From the NCBI GenBank assembly GCA_007693745.1, contig REDA01000062.1, positions 1 through 64,000 on the forward strand: a DNA stretch of 64,000 nt, read 5' to 3'. Shown here in pieces: positions 54,635 to 64,000 of this stretch (the first letter of the stretch is position 1; each line of letters begins with the position of its first letter). A model generated the notes under the pieces. It ran no database searches and had not been told where the DNA came from. It saw nothing but the letters and a program-made list of their open reading frames with translations. The DNA is from Balneolaceae bacterium. Its GTDB lineage: Bacteria > Bacteroidota > Rhodothermia > Balneolales > Balneolaceae. Both the position numbers and the translations under genes were made by a program.

Positions 54635-55177
54635 TTAGTGAGAAACCGCTGAAGCATCCTCTTCAAGGAAAAATTCCTGAAACAGACCTGTTTCCTCATC
54701 CAGAAGGGTAAAGCGGTCTTCGATGATTCCAAAACCGTACCGGTGGCTGTCGTCTGAAAATCCGAGGGTTCCGGTCCAGCCGGAAATCTCACCCTCTTCC
54801 CATTGCGTTTCGATCAGATCCGCTGCCAGTGGCTCTTCATCCGGTACATTCCAGTAGAGAATCGCAGCAATAAACTCCCTGTCCGGGGTGTAAATTACCC
54901 GGATCCATTCACTTGCAATCCCGGGCCTGAATCCGTCGGACCGATAGGCAACGGAGGGCCACTCTGCCATCTTTTCTGCATCATACTCCATAATCCCGAT
55001 GTATTCCGAATGATCATAATCCGATTCCGAAAACTGCTCTTCAAATGTACTGCCCCTCTCCGGCAGAGTACCCGCCACTTCAGGTAGCTGTTCGATGTTT
55101 TCCTGCCTCGGCTCCGTTTCACCGGCACAGGATATCAGGATGAAGAATGGCAGGAGCAGAATGGTAACTGTTTTCAT
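54635..55177 (-). CDS. Hypothetical lipoprotein
   Basis: I do not recognise this 180-residue protein. It has a lipobox (ILISC, Cys17), an acidic linker and a beta-rich, Glu/Asp-rich remainder with several aromatic strands (ISGWTGTLGF, RYGFGII). It follows the M48 protease gene by 15 bp and is probably co-transcribed with lemA and that protease. Confidence 0.78.
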   Translation of the reverse strand: MKTVTILLLPFFILISCAGETEPRQENIEQLPEVAGTLPERGSTFEEQFSESDYDHSEYIGIMEYDAEKMAEWPSVAYRSDGFRPGIASEWIRVIYTPDREFIAAILYWNVPDEEPLAADLIETQWEEGEISGWTGTLGFSDDSHRYGFGIIEDRFTLLDEETGLFQEFFLEEDASAVSH

Positions 55178-55192
55178 AGGGCTCTGGCATGA

Positions 55193-57106
55193 TTATAAAG
55201 GGACCGGAAGGCCGATCGCTTCTGATACACCCCGAAGCAGCTCTCTCTCTTCAGCGTGGATCTGGCGATCAAAGAGGATGATGGTGATCACCGCTCTGAG
55301 AAACTCTTTTTTTACTGCCATGGATGAAGCGGTTATCTCCTCCAGTGCGCTGTTCAAACCGGCAATGTCGGGGCTGGATGAGAGCTCAAATTTCATCTCC
55401 TCCGGCAGCTCCGTCTGTACGGATTTGAGTCCCGCCTGCAGGGCTTTGTCCGGGTCCGATCCGGTCAGCCGGGCAAAGGCTGCCAGCAGAACCGAGAGCG
55501 GCCCCCTGAGGGTGCGCAGGCTGCTGTGACGCTCCTCCGGCTCTTTTGCCTCTCCAAAGGCGCGGTCGAGCTGATGTACCACCAGCTTCTCCAGAACAAA
55601 AGGAAAGAGGTCTTCAGTACCCGCTTTTGCGGCTGCTTTTTCAGCCACAGCCCTGAACGCGCTGTACTGCTCCTCACTCATCTCACGAAGCGCCGGAAGA
55701 GCCAGCTCTGCAAGTGGCAGATACCACTCCCGCCGACCTCCCTCAAGCAGGGGAATCAGTTTGTCTGCTTCATCGCTCAGCTCAACCCCGGCCATCGGGC
55801 GGATCTCTGCCGGGAGCGAAGATTCACCTTGTGCTGCGGCCAGCAAGGCAAGAACAACGGCTTCGGAACCCATCGGTTCATGTGCTGCTCTGCGCAGTTC
55901 TGCCGGAATTTCGCTGAGGAGTGTTCCGGCCTGCTCAAGCTGCGCCGGATGCATGGTTCCGATAGCGGCCAGAATCACTTCCGGCGTGAGGGCTTTGTGG
56001 CCCGATAGCAGTCCGTCTTCTTCCTTCCCTGAAGCGGCTTTCTTCTGATTTTTTTGCCCACGAATCTGATCGGCCTTCAGGGCGGATCGGGAGGAAACGG
56101 ACGGAACCGTATTGAGAGCACGGATCCTTTTTTCAATTGGGGGGTGTGTGGCATAGAGCCGGTCGAGGGCCGAATGGAAACTGCTTGCAAAAAAGAGATG
56201 GCTCATCTCCATAGCGTGACCATCCGCTATTTCTGCACCTCTCTTCTTTGCTCCGATTTTTTTCAGGGCGCCGGCAATTCCATCCGGGTTGCGGGTGTAC
56301 TGCACCGCTGCGGCATCGGCCAGGTACTCCCGCTGGCGGGAGATGGCAGACTGTATCATTCGCCCGAAAATCATCCCGATCCATCCGATAATCACCAGGG
56401 CCAGACCGAATGCGATGATCGCGATCGCTGCATTGCCTTCATTTTTATTCCCGCCGGTTCTCACACGCCGGCCGCCGGAAAACATGACACTCCTCATCAG
56501 AATCATCCCCATCACATGGATTACCAGAATTCCGTTCAGAATCCCGATCAGGCGGATATTCAGACGCATATCACCATTGAAAATATGGCTAAACTCATGC
56601 GCAATAACTCCCTGCAGTTCATCACGGGAGAGTTGCTCCAGGCAGCCACGGGTCACCCCTACGGCTGCATCCGCGGTTCCGAATCCCGCTGCAAACGCAT
56701 TGATATTCTCTTCCCGGTCGAGAATGTAGATATCGGGTACCGGGAGTCCCGAGGCGAGTGACATCTCCTCGACGATATTGATGAGTCGGGTTTCGAGCGG
56801 ATCGGTGGAAGAGGGTTCCACTTTACGTCCGCCCAGCAGCTCGGCCACAGCCGATCCACCCTTCCGGAGCTGCGACACACGGTAAAGCGTACCCGCACCG
56901 ATAATCATCCCAACCATTGCAAAGACCGTCAGAAACCAGGCGGGCTGCCACCAGGAAGGCTGTTCAGAACCGGCATACTGACTCTGAAAAGCCACCAGCG
57001 TTACAGCATAAATCGACAGAACAATACCAGTTACAGCGAGTGCATAGAGCACGATCAGCTTGCCCGTGTTACGTTTGGCGCGGTCCTGTGCCTCAAAGAA
57101 ATCCAT
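55193..57106 (-). CDS. M48 family metalloprotease (HtpX-like) with long C-terminal extension
   Basis: The 637-residue integral membrane zinc protease has TM helices near 18-40, 54-75, 185-205 and 225-250. The zinc motif HEFSH is at 170-174 and the third ligand Glu260 is in QREYLADA. The catalytic part resembles HtpX (about 290 residues), but about 300 residues follow. The end (RAVITIILFDRQIHAEERELL) resembles a TerB-like helical domain, an inference from pattern only. The gene is 21 bp downstream of lemA, the usual partner, and may act in membrane protein quality control. Confidence 0.9.
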   Translation of the reverse strand: MDFFEAQDRAKRNTGKLIVLYALAVTGIVLSIYAVTLVAFQSQYAGSEQPSWWQPAWFLTVFAMVGMIIGAGTLYRVSQLRKGGSAVAELLGGRKVEPSSTDPLETRLINIVEEMSLASGLPVPDIYILDREENINAFAAGFGTADAAVGVTRGCLEQLSRDELQGVIAHEFSHIFNGDMRLNIRLIGILNGILVIHVMGMILMRSVMFSGGRRVRTGGNKNEGNAAIAIIAFGLALVIIGWIGMIFGRMIQSAISRQREYLADAAAVQYTRNPDGIAGALKKIGAKKRGAEIADGHAMEMSHLFFASSFHSALDRLYATHPPIEKRIRALNTVPSVSSRSALKADQIRGQKNQKKAASGKEEDGLLSGHKALTPEVILAAIGTMHPAQLEQAGTLLSEIPAELRRAAHEPMGSEAVVLALLAAAQGESSLPAEIRPMAGVELSDEADKLIPLLEGGRREWYLPLAELALPALREMSEEQYSAFRAVAEKAAAKAGTEDLFPFVLEKLVVHQLDRAFGEAKEPEERHSSLRTLRGPLSVLLAAFARLTGSDPDKALQAGLKSVQTELPEEMKFELSSSPDIAGLNSALEEITASSMAVKKEFLRAVITIILFDRQIHAEERELLRGVSEAIGLPVPL

Positions 57107-57127
57107 AATCGTAGCGTCTCAACGCTT

Positions 57128-57715
57128 TTAAAAAGAGACTTTTGGAGCTTCTCTCTCTGCTTCGCTTTCAATGACAAACTGCTGTGCGGGACCAAATCCA
57201 AAGGAGCCGGCGAAGATCACATTCGGAAACTGCTCCCGGTAGGTGTTGTATTTCATGACGGAATCGTTGAATGCCTGTCGGGCAAAAGCGATCTTGTTCT
57301 CTGTAGAGGAGAGCTCTTCTGTGAGCTGCAGCATATTCTGGTTGGCTTTCAGGTCGGGATAGCTCTCCGACAGGGCAAAAAACCTGCCCAGTGACCCGCT
57401 CAACGCCTGCTCTGCGCCCATCAGTCCGCGCATAGCACCGGCATCTTCCGGGTTTTGTGCCACCTGTTTTTCAGCCTGCTGTGCCTGGTTCCGGGCCTGA
57501 ATTACCGCCTCCAGGGTTTCGCGTTCATGTTTCATGTAGGTCTTTGCTACCTCCACAAGATTGGGAATCAGATCATAGCGCCGTTTGAGCTGCACATCAA
57601 TCTGTGCAAAGGCGTTTTTAAAGCGGTTCCGGAAGCTCACCAGCTTGTTGTAGATGGAAACAATCCAGAAGACCAGAACGGCGGCAACCGCAAGCAGAAT
57701 CAAAAAAGTAGTCAT
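57128..57715 (-). CDS. lemA: LemA family protein
   Basis: The 195-residue protein has one N-terminal membrane helix (about 3-20) and a helical coiled-coil body with the motifs NRFKNAFAQIDVQLKRR and LIPNLVEVAK. LemA proteins are commonly paired with HtpX-like proteases, as here. Function is poorly known. Confidence 0.94.
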   Translation of the reverse strand: MTTFLILLAVAAVLVFWIVSIYNKLVSFRNRFKNAFAQIDVQLKRRYDLIPNLVEVAKTYMKHERETLEAVIQARNQAQQAEKQVAQNPEDAGAMRGLMGAEQALSGSLGRFFALSESYPDLKANQNMLQLTEELSSTENKIAFARQAFNDSVMKYNTYREQFPNVIFAGSFGFGPAQQFVIESEAEREAPKVSF

Positions 57716-57942
57716 TGCCTGATAGTTTAGTTGAAGTTGGGTTTTCAGCAGAAATTGAAAGTATGTCTTAATGGTTTCACACCATCGACGGTTTTGGATG
57801 CAACACCTGTTCGATGGCGCTCAGATACGAACCCGGCAGTAAACAGCCATAACCATTGCCTTCCGGAAGTCGCCCCTGCGATGTAAAAGCCCGGAGCTAT
57901 GATCTATACGGAACTGCCAGGGAAAAGATACAGATTCCTCAG

Positions 57943-59436
57943 CTATTTAAACTCTTCGATTGCATCGCTTAATGCCACATCCTTTTCATAGAATTTTTCC
58001 CACTTCTCCTTCGGATCGGGCTGTGTGAGCAGGGATACAACGATCAAAACCAGAACCGACATTCCTGCGGCAGGCAGTACGATATAGGTGGTCGGGATCC
58101 AGGGTTCCGGGAGTACCGAATTGATGATGGTAATCAGAACCGTGACGCCCATTCCGGTAGCTATCGATGCGACTCCGCCCGGTGTGGTAACCCGTTTCCA
58201 AAGGAATGCGGCGAGCAGAGCCGGGGTGAGTCCCGCTCCCACCATGGTATATGCAGTAAAGGCCATGTCGAGAATGGTTCGGAACTGTGTGAGCAGCAGC
58301 CATGCCATCACTCCGAGAAGAATCACCATTGAGCGCTGGAAGAAGACCACTCTCTGCTCCGAAGCCTCCGGATTGATGAAACGCTGATAGATATCACGCG
58401 TCAGGTTCGTGGAGGGAGTCAGCAGAAAACTGTTTCCGGTGGACGTAATAATGGCAACCGTTGCGCAGATCAGAAGGAGTCCGCCGGCAAGCGGAATACC
58501 CACTTCGGTGGCGAACCGCGCGGTATGGAGTATAATACGCTCGCTGTCTTCCACGGCAAGATGCAGAATACTGGAAGGATCGATGGCGTTAAAATGGCTG
58601 AAAGCGAGAATGGCGAGGGTGGCGATCGCTGTTTCAATGATTATGGTGCCAATGACCCAGAGTACCACCGCATTTTTTGCCGATTTTTCATTTTCGGCAG
58701 AGTAGAATTTCTGGTACATGTTCGACTCTCCCATCAGAAGCAGAAAGGTAGGAAAGAAAACCCCCATCACCCAGATCCAGCTGTGTCCGCCCAGCACGGT
58801 GAACAGCTGTGGATCAATTTCTGCGGCTACATACTCAGCACCTCCCAGATTCATAAACACCAGCGGCACGGCCAGGATAACAGCGATTGTGATAACGGTG
58901 CCGTTGATGATATCCACAGAAACAATGGAGAGCATCCCGGCAAAAGCGGTGAAAGTGATAATAAACCCGGCCGTAAGAAGTACACCCTGCCACTCCGGAA
59001 TACCGGCCACCAGATTAAGTACGAATCCCCCGCCTCTGAACTGATAGCCCACAATGGTGGTATAGGCGATCACGATCACAATCGTACCGAGGATGCGGGC
59101 ATATTTGTTGTAGCGAAGCTCCAGAATATCCGGAACCGTGTACTGTGCAATTCTGCGCACACGGCCGGCAAGAAAAAAAACAATGACGATCCCCACCCAG
59201 GCACCGGCAGCCATCCAGAGCTCGGAAATCCCGACTCGTGCCGCCAACCCCGCTCCGGCAAGCAGGGAACCGGAACCGATCCAGGTGCAGAGGAGTGTAC
59301 CAACCAGTTTGTAGGTGGGCACCTTACGGCCGGCTACCATAAAATCTTCCTGGTTTTTGATGGCCCGGCTTTTCCAGACGGAAATGCTCATCAGCAGGCC
59401 AAGATATAAAATGACAATCCAGAAGTAGATACTCAT
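57943..59436 (-). CDS. Sodium:solute symporter (SSS family)
   Basis: The 497-residue integral membrane protein has about 13 hydrophobic helices and the LeuT-like SSS architecture. The early motif GTLLCTWIGSGSLLAGAGLAA corresponds to the substrate/sodium site region of TM2. The substrate (amino acid, carboxylate or sugar) cannot be told from the sequence. It is a single gene with 227 bp before lemA, where I see no other feature. Confidence 0.92.
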   Translation of the reverse strand: MSIYFWIVILYLGLLMSISVWKSRAIKNQEDFMVAGRKVPTYKLVGTLLCTWIGSGSLLAGAGLAARVGISELWMAAGAWVGIVIVFFLAGRVRRIAQYTVPDILELRYNKYARILGTIVIVIAYTTIVGYQFRGGGFVLNLVAGIPEWQGVLLTAGFIITFTAFAGMLSIVSVDIINGTVITIAVILAVPLVFMNLGGAEYVAAEIDPQLFTVLGGHSWIWVMGVFFPTFLLLMGESNMYQKFYSAENEKSAKNAVVLWVIGTIIIETAIATLAILAFSHFNAIDPSSILHLAVEDSERIILHTARFATEVGIPLAGGLLLICATVAIITSTGNSFLLTPSTNLTRDIYQRFINPEASEQRVVFFQRSMVILLGVMAWLLLTQFRTILDMAFTAYTMVGAGLTPALLAAFLWKRVTTPGGVASIATGMGVTVLITIINSVLPEPWIPTTYIVLPAAGMSVLVLIVVSLLTQPDPKEKWEKFYEKDVALSDAIEEFK

Positions 59437-59825
59437 AACTCAGTTACCAGTGGGTTAGATTCGTCTTTTACAGCAGAAGGGTAAAGTTTAATGAATATAT
59501 GGTAAAGATTTATCTCTTTTTTGACGGTTTTTCAGTACAAAAGGAATCATAGCTTCAGTCACAAGAAAACTCTTTTTCGGCCTGTATTTGAACTGTTTAG
59601 AGCATTTACATTCATAAACTCTGACACCATGGGTGGGGCAGTACTGAGCTGTTTCGGGATGTGCCCCACAGTGCTATAGGGAACATCCTGATTGCTCTGT
59701 ACCGATTAATTCAGTTTGTTATATCTGTTAATTACACTGTCTCACTTCATAGCATTGAGAACTCATCTGCACCCCGAAGGTTGACAGAGAGATTTTGGTA
59801 CTGAAATACATAAACAGATAAAGGG
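59437..59825. other. Divergent intergenic region upstream of ppdK
   Basis: The 389-bp gap separates the leftward symporter gene from ppdK. It contains an 8-bp inverted repeat (59633-59669). A sigma70-like TTGACA followed 17 bp later by AAATAC lies just before ppdK. No open frame or tRNA is supported. Confidence 0.5.
59633..59669 (+). promoter_or_regulatory. GC-rich inverted repeat upstream of ppdK
   Basis: GTGGGGCA and TGCCCCAC are perfect complements separated by 21 bp in an otherwise AT-rich gap. There is no T-run, so this is more likely an operator or leader stem than a terminator. Confidence 0.35.
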
Positions 59826-62465
59826 ATGAAAGAAAAACAGGTTTATACTTTTGGAAACGGATCGGCTGACGGCGATCGCACCATGAAACAACTTCTCGGC
59901 GGTAAAGGGGCAAACCTTGCTGAAATGTCAAATATCGGTCTGCCCGTACCGGCCGGATTTACCATATCCACGGAGTCGTGCCACTACTACTCGAGCCACA
60001 ATAATCTCTGGCCAAAGGGCCTCAAATCACAGGTAAAAAAAGGAGTGGAATTTATTGAAAAAGCGATGGATGCTGTTCTGGGTCACTCCAAAAATCCATT
60101 GCTGCTCTCCGTTCGCTCGGGTTCTGCCGTATCGATGCCCGGCATGATGGACACCGTTCTGAACCTTGGAATGAATGACAATACCGTGGAGGCCATCGCT
60201 GAGCATACAGGCAATGAACGGTTTGCCTATGACAGCTACCGCCGTTTCATCAATATGTTCGGAAATGTAGTGATGAACATTCCCCATGATGATTTTGAGC
60301 ATGCCATGGATGCGCTCAAAGAGAGTAAGGGTGTGGAGCTCGACACAGATCTGACAGCAAAAGACCTTCAGGAGCTGGTGAACCGATACAAGGCTGTTTA
60401 CAGAAAATCCACCGGTTTCATGTTTCCGACAGACCCCTTTGAGCAGCTGGAATGGTCTGTCAATGCGGTGTTCAAGTCGTGGGACAGCGAGCGTGCGAAG
60501 AAGTACAGAAAGATTAATCAGATTACCGGCCTTCTCGGAACTGCGGTGAATGTTCAGGCGATGGTGTACGGTAATATGGGTGACGACTGCGCAACCGGGG
60601 TCTTTTTTACCCGTAATCCATCCACTGGTGAAAACAAGCTTTATGGAGAATATCTTGTAAATGCGCAGGGTGAGGATGTGGTGGCAGGGATCCGCACACC
60701 GGAAGATCTGGAAAAACTCAAGGAGATCATGCCGAAGCAGTATATCGAGCTGAGCGAATGGGGGAAAACGCTGGAAACGCATTACGGAAACATGCAGGAT
60801 ATCGAATTTACCATTCAGAAAGGTACGCTCTACATTCTGCAGACCCGCAGCGGGAAACGAACAGGGCATGCTGCGATTCGCATTGCAACAGAGATGGTAA
60901 CCGAGGGACTGATTGATAAGAAAACCGCAGTGAAAACCCACGTGGAGCCTGCCCACCTGGATCAGTTGCTTCATCCTCAGATTGATGCAAAAACAGTGGA
61001 TCCCTCCTCTGTTCTGGGTATTGGCCTGCCGGCCTCACCCGGAGCTGCCGTAGGGAAAGTGATCTTCGATTCGGATAAAGCAGAAGCCGCTGTCAGTAAT
61101 GGTGAAAAGGTGATTCTGGTTCGTATTGAAACCAGTCCGGAAGATGTTGGCGGTATGTCGGCTGCGGAGGGAATCCTCACCTCGAGAGGAGGCATGACCA
61201 GTCACGCCGCCGTTGTGGCAAGAGGCTGGGGCAAGCCGTGTGTGGCCGGTTGCGCTGATATCATCATTGATTATGAGAATGGCAATTTCACCAATGGTGA
61301 TGTAACCGTAAATGAGGGGGACTGGATTTCGATTGACGGTACGAAAGGGACAGTGATTCTTGGCCAGAAAGAGGTTGTGAAGCCAGAGCTTGACAAGAAT
61401 TACAAACAGTTTATGAAGTGGGTTGACAAGTTCCGCGATATGCAGGTTCGTACCAATGCCGACAGCCCGGAAGATGCTGCCAAGGCGATTGAGTTTGGGG
61501 CTGAGGGAATCGGACTCTGCCGGACTGAGCACATGTTCTTCGGAGAGGAACGGATCAAGGCGATCCGCCGAATGATAATCTCAGAGAATCATGATCAGCG
61601 GCAGGAAGCACTCGCTCTCCTTTTGCCGTATCAGAAAGAGGATTTCAAGGAGATCTACAGGGTGATGAAAAACAAACCCGTGACGATCCGGCTTCTCGAT
61701 CCGCCGCTTCACGAATTCCTTCCGGACGAGCCTGAAGAGATCAATAAAGTTGCAGATGAACTGGGTATACGGCGTAATCTCTTTACCCAAAAGGTGCGTT
61801 CCCTCAAAGAGTTTAACCCGATGCTGGGTCACCGGGGTTGCAGGCTGGGCATTACCTATCCTGAAATCACAGAGATGCAGACCCGTGCCATTATTGAGGC
61901 CGCTGTTGAGCTGACTGAGGAGGAGGGTATGAAGGTGATACCCGAAATTATGATTCCTCTTGTGGGTACGCCTCAGGAGTTCAGCTCTCAGAAGCTTGTG
62001 GTTGACAAAACAGCGGAAGCCGTTTTTGCGGAAAAGGGAAGGAAGATCCATTATCTGGTAGGTACCATGATTGAGATCCCGAGAGCTGCACTTGTAGCTG
62101 ATAAAATTGCGAAGGAAGCGGAGTTCTTCTCATTTGGCACCAATGATTTGACTCAGATGACCTTTGGATACAGCCGTGATGATGCCGGGAAGTTCCTTGG
62201 TGAGTATATTAATGAGGGTATTCTTCAGGATGACCCCTTCCAGGTGCTCGACATTGAAGGGGTGGGTCAGCTGGTAGAAATGGCTACCAGGAACGGCCGT
62301 ATGCAGAAACCCAAGCTTAAGGTAGGAATTTGCGGTGAGCATGGCGGAGAGCCCAAGAGCGTGACCTTCTGCTATGAGCAGAATCTGGATTACGTATCCT
62401 GCTCTCCCTACAGAGTACCGGTTGCACGCCTTTCTGCTGCACAGGCGGCCCTCAGAGGCAAATAA
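59826..62465 (+). CDS. ppdK: Pyruvate, phosphate dikinase
   Basis: The 879-residue enzyme interconverts pyruvate, ATP and phosphate with phosphoenolpyruvate, AMP and PPi. It has an N-terminal ATP-grasp domain ([10 protein letters not shown], about 25-34), the swivelling phospho-His domain with His460 ([17 protein letters not shown], with the regulatory Thr458) and a C-terminal PEP/pyruvate barrel with catalytic Cys836 (GICGEHGG). Length is typical. A terminator follows at 62487. With the PPi-type phosphofructokinase at 20250 it points to PPi-linked carbon metabolism. Confidence 0.97.
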   Translation: MKEKQVYTFGNGSADGDRTMKQLLGGKGANLAEMSNIGLPVPAGFTISTESCHYYSSHNNLWPKGLKSQVKKGVEFIEKAMDAVLGHSKNPLLLSVRSGSAVSMPGMMDTVLNLGMNDNTVEAIAEHTGNERFAYDSYRRFINMFGNVVMNIPHDDFEHAMDALKESKGVELDTDLTAKDLQELVNRYKAVYRKSTGFMFPTDPFEQLEWSVNAVFKSWDSERAKKYRKINQITGLLGTAVNVQAMVYGNMGDDCATGVFFTRNPSTGENKLYGEYLVNAQGEDVVAGIRTPEDLEKLKEIMPKQYIELSEWGKTLETHYGNMQDIEFTIQKGTLYILQTRSGKRTGHAAIRIATEMVTEGLIDKKTAVKTHVEPAHLDQLLHPQIDAKTVDPSSVLGIGLPASPGAAVGKVIFDSDKAEAAVSNGEKVILVRIETSPEDVGGMSAAEGILTSRGGMTSHAAVVARGWGKPCVAGCADIIIDYENGNFTNGDVTVNEGDWISIDGTKGTVILGQKEVVKPELDKNYKQFMKWVDKFRDMQVRTNADSPEDAAKAIEFGAEGIGLCRTEHMFFGEERIKAIRRMIISENHDQRQEALALLLPYQKEDFKEIYRVMKNKPVTIRLLDPPLHEFLPDEPEEINKVADELGIRRNLFTQKVRSLKEFNPMLGHRGCRLGITYPEITEMQTRAIIEAAVELTEEEGMKVIPEIMIPLVGTPQEFSSQKLVVDKTAEAVFAEKGRKIHYLVGTMIEIPRAALVADKIAKEAEFFSFGTNDLTQMTFGYSRDDAGKFLGEYINEGILQDDPFQVLDIEGVGQLVEMATRNGRMQKPKLKVGICGEHGGEPKSVTFCYEQNLDYVSCSPYRVPVARLSAAQAALRGK

Positions 62466-62486
62466 AGAAACGTAGCCTTACCATTG

Positions 62487-62524
62487 AAGCCGGATCACAA
62501 TTTGTTTTGTGGTCCGGCTTTTTT
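62487..62524 (+). terminator. Rho-independent terminator after ppdK
   Basis: A 14-bp stem with one G-T wobble (AAGCCGGATCACAA at 62487-62500, TTGTGGTCCGGCTT at 62507-62520) and a 6-nt loop is followed by a T-run. Confidence 0.9.
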
Positions 62525-62585
62525 ATGTTCAGTTTTTCAACAGCACTTTTACCTTCCATTTCAACCATGAATACAATTCTTATCC

Positions 62586-63533
62586 ATGAATAAAAGAGTT
62601 TTTCTTCCCATCCTTTTTTCGGCACTTTTTCTGCTTCTCTCGTGCAGTTCTGAATCACCCTCTTTTGAAACCGTTGACCGCTCCCAGCTGCTCTCGGACA
62701 TTGAGTACCTTGCATCCGACGAGTTGGCAGGTCGTTTCCCCGGCAGTGAAGGCAGCAGAATGGCACAGGCTCATATCGAAGCTCGTTTTCAGGCTTTGGG
62801 CCTTGAAACCATCGGTACTGGCTACCGCCATCTCTTTGATCACACCAACCGGCGGTCGGGTCAGGAATTCTCCGATCTGGTGAACCTTATTGGTATGATA
62901 ACCGGCAGGGATAACCCGGATCAGTTTATTGCCGTGATCGCCCATTACGATCATTTGGGCGAATCAGACGGCGAGATCTTCAACGGCGCGGATGACAATG
63001 CCTCCGGAACGGGTGGCCTGCTTGCTGCTGCACGCTATTTTTCACATAACCCGCCTAAAAGCAGCCTGCTGTTTATCGCGCTGGATGCAGAAGAGCAGGG
63101 ACTGGGCGGGGCACGCTATTTTGTTGAAAACCCGGCTCTTCCCCTGAATCAGATCACCGTTGTCGTGAATATGGATATGATCAGCCACAATTTTGAAAAT
63201 GAACTCTATGCCGTGGGTACCTACCACTATCCTTTTTTAAAGCCACTTCTTGAAGCTGTAGCAGAAACGGCTCCTGTGCAGCTGCAATTCGGATATGATT
63301 CAGATGAGTGGCCTCAGGACTGGACCTTCTCTTCAGATCACGGTCCTTTTCATTCCAATGGAATTCCCTTTATCTATTTTGGTGTAGAAGATCACCCGCA
63401 CTATCATACACCCACGGACACCTTCGACCGGATCAACCCCGATTTTTATGTCGCGGCTGTGGAGACGATTATTGGAGCCATTGAGGAATTCGACCGGAAT
63501 CTCCCGGCTATCAGAGAAGCCTCCGGGCGTTAA
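62586..63533 (+). CDS. M28 family zinc aminopeptidase, lipoprotein
   Basis: The 315-residue lipoprotein has a lipobox (LLLSC, Cys20) and an M28 catalytic domain. Two-zinc ligands are visible in order: AHYDHLG, GADDNASGTGG, DAEEQGLGG (general-base Glu), NMDMISHN and a late His in GVEDHPHYHTP. It would release N-terminal amino acids from peptides at the outer face of a membrane. It is a single gene with terminators on both sides. Confidence 0.94.
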   Translation: MNKRVFLPILFSALFLLLSCSSESPSFETVDRSQLLSDIEYLASDELAGRFPGSEGSRMAQAHIEARFQALGLETIGTGYRHLFDHTNRRSGQEFSDLVNLIGMITGRDNPDQFIAVIAHYDHLGESDGEIFNGADDNASGTGGLLAAARYFSHNPPKSSLLFIALDAEEQGLGGARYFVENPALPLNQITVVVNMDMISHNFENELYAVGTYHYPFLKPLLEAVAETAPVQLQFGYDSDEWPQDWTFSSDHGPFHSNGIPFIYFGVEDHPHYHTPTDTFDRINPDFYVAAVETIIGAIEEFDRNLPAIREASGR

Positions 63534-63644
63534 TGTGTGTGTCGGATAACCGATCCCATGTTTTACCAACAACACCCACCCGGCTGAGGGCAAAAACCAC
63601 TTTTCAGAAAGTACCGCGTCAATAAGTCCATCCCTGAATAACAG

Positions 63645-63683
63645 GCAAAAAAAAAGTCATGCAGAACTCTGCATGACTTTTTC
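63645..63683. terminator. Bidirectional terminator between M28 peptidase and cupredoxin genes
   Basis: A perfect stem (GTCATGCAGA at 63656-63665, TCTGCATGAC at 63668-63677) is flanked by an A-run on the left and a T-run on the right. It can therefore serve both convergent genes. Confidence 0.92.
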
Positions 63684-63708
63684 AGGCTGAAATAAATCAG
63701 TCCGGAAT

Positions 63709-64000
63709 TTACTGGACAATCAGTTTTCCAACCATTCCGCCGGCAAAGTGACCCGGGAAGGTGCAGACGTAATCATACTCACCTGGTGCTTCAGGAGCAG
63801 TAAACGTAATGGTGTCTGTCTCGCCATTACCAAGCATACGGGTAGTGACGATGACCTGATCTTCAAAAGCAGGAGCGATATAGTCATTGTCGCGAGCTGT
63901 GATCGATGCTCTTGCAAACGCGTCCACATCGGTACCAAGTTCCACCAATGCAAGGTTATGTGACATGGCAGTGGCAGGCAGGTTACTCACAGTGGTGAGA
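63709..64000 (-). CDS. Azurin/auracyanin-like blue copper protein (5' end outside window)
   Basis: This partial cupredoxin runs off the right edge, and about 95 C-terminal residues are present. Copper ligands are visible: His in AMSHN, Cys in YVCTFPGH, His in the same motif and Met in the following FAGGM. The Met lies five residues after the His, as in plastocyanin and auracyanin; azurin has four. It is probably a periplasmic or membrane-anchored electron carrier. The reading frame stays open to the window edge, so the internal GTG at 63990 is not a real start. Confidence 0.9.
   Translation of the reverse strand, partial: LTTVSNLPATAMSHNLALVELGTDVDAFARASITARDNDYIAPAFEDQVIVTTRMLGNGETDTITFTAPEAPGEYDYVCTFPGHFAGGMVGKLIVQ

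Noticed and set aside
58525-59409. 294-residue open frame on the + strand opposite the symporter gene
   Set aside because: It is highly charged, His-rich and has no domain, as expected from the complement of a membrane protein gene.
60027-60974. 315-residue open frame on the - strand opposite ppdK
   Set aside because: It has no recognisable motif and lies fully inside a strongly conserved gene on the other strand.

Overview
The window looks like chromosome from a member of the FCB group, most likely Balneolota or a close relative of Bacteroidota. This is inferred from gene content, not from a marker tree. The supporting genes are a DUF4293 membrane protein, a DUF4270 lipoprotein next to a single-domain glycogen-synthase-like protein, many Bacteroidota-style lipoproteins, and weak or absent Shine-Dalgarno sites. 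GC content is moderate by eye. The rhamnose genes look GC-richer and the small gene inside that cluster AT-richer. Nearly all of the sequence is coding. I see no rRNA, tRNA, CRISPR array, prophage or classical insertion sequence.

Layout. 1-2.4 kb: a Tat-exported Gfo/Idh/MocA oxidoreductase and a DUF1080 lipoprotein. 2.9-5.5 kb: a partner-switching set (STAS antagonist, HATPase anti-sigma kinase, SpoIIE-type phosphatase), preceded by a terminator with no gene in front of it. 5.4-8.6 kb: an MltF-like lytic transglycosylase, an EamA transporter and a DUF4293 protein. 8.7-16 kb: a tetR-tolC-adaptor-RND efflux operon whose pump has about 200 extra hydrophobic residues. 16-21.5 kb: a second EamA transporter, pyrR-pyrB, two small membrane or exported proteins and a phosphofructokinase with pyrophosphate-type motifs. 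21.7-28 kb: hutH, miaA, purS-clpS-purQ, lptB, a rhodanese and rho. 28-37.7 kb: one long leftward unit, glgB-malQ-comA-(GT5-like)-DUF4270-outer membrane protein-TPR protein. 37.8-45 kb: a LolC/E-type permease, a DUF457-type membrane protein, uvrB-methyltransferase-aat and sucC. 44.8-48.2 kb: a repeat-bearing gap, then a PAS histidine kinase and its response regulator. 48.2-51.2 kb: rfbB-(S23 protein)-rfbA-rfbC, where the S23 gene sits between inverted repeats. 51.6-64 kb: a GH92 glycosidase, a PfpI/DJ-1 protein, lemA-M48 protease-lipoprotein, a sodium:solute symporter, pyruvate phosphate dikinase, an M28 peptidase and the end of an azurin-like cupredoxin.

How the genes fit together. The PPi-type phosphofructokinase and pyruvate phosphate dikinase suggest a reversible, pyrophosphate-linked glycolysis. 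glgB, malQ and the GT5-like protein point to glycogen storage and turnover. clpS and aat together give two parts of a bacterial N-degron pathway. The partner-switching genes lack their target sigma factor here, and the rhamnose cluster lacks rfbD, so both must be completed elsewhere if functional.

The least explained structures are the S23 cassette with terminal inverted repeats (49634-50146), the pair of diverged about 115-bp direct repeats with a conserved hairpin (44874-45294), the membrane insertion in the RND pump, and the gene-less terminator at 2790-2829. None of these has been checked by database search.
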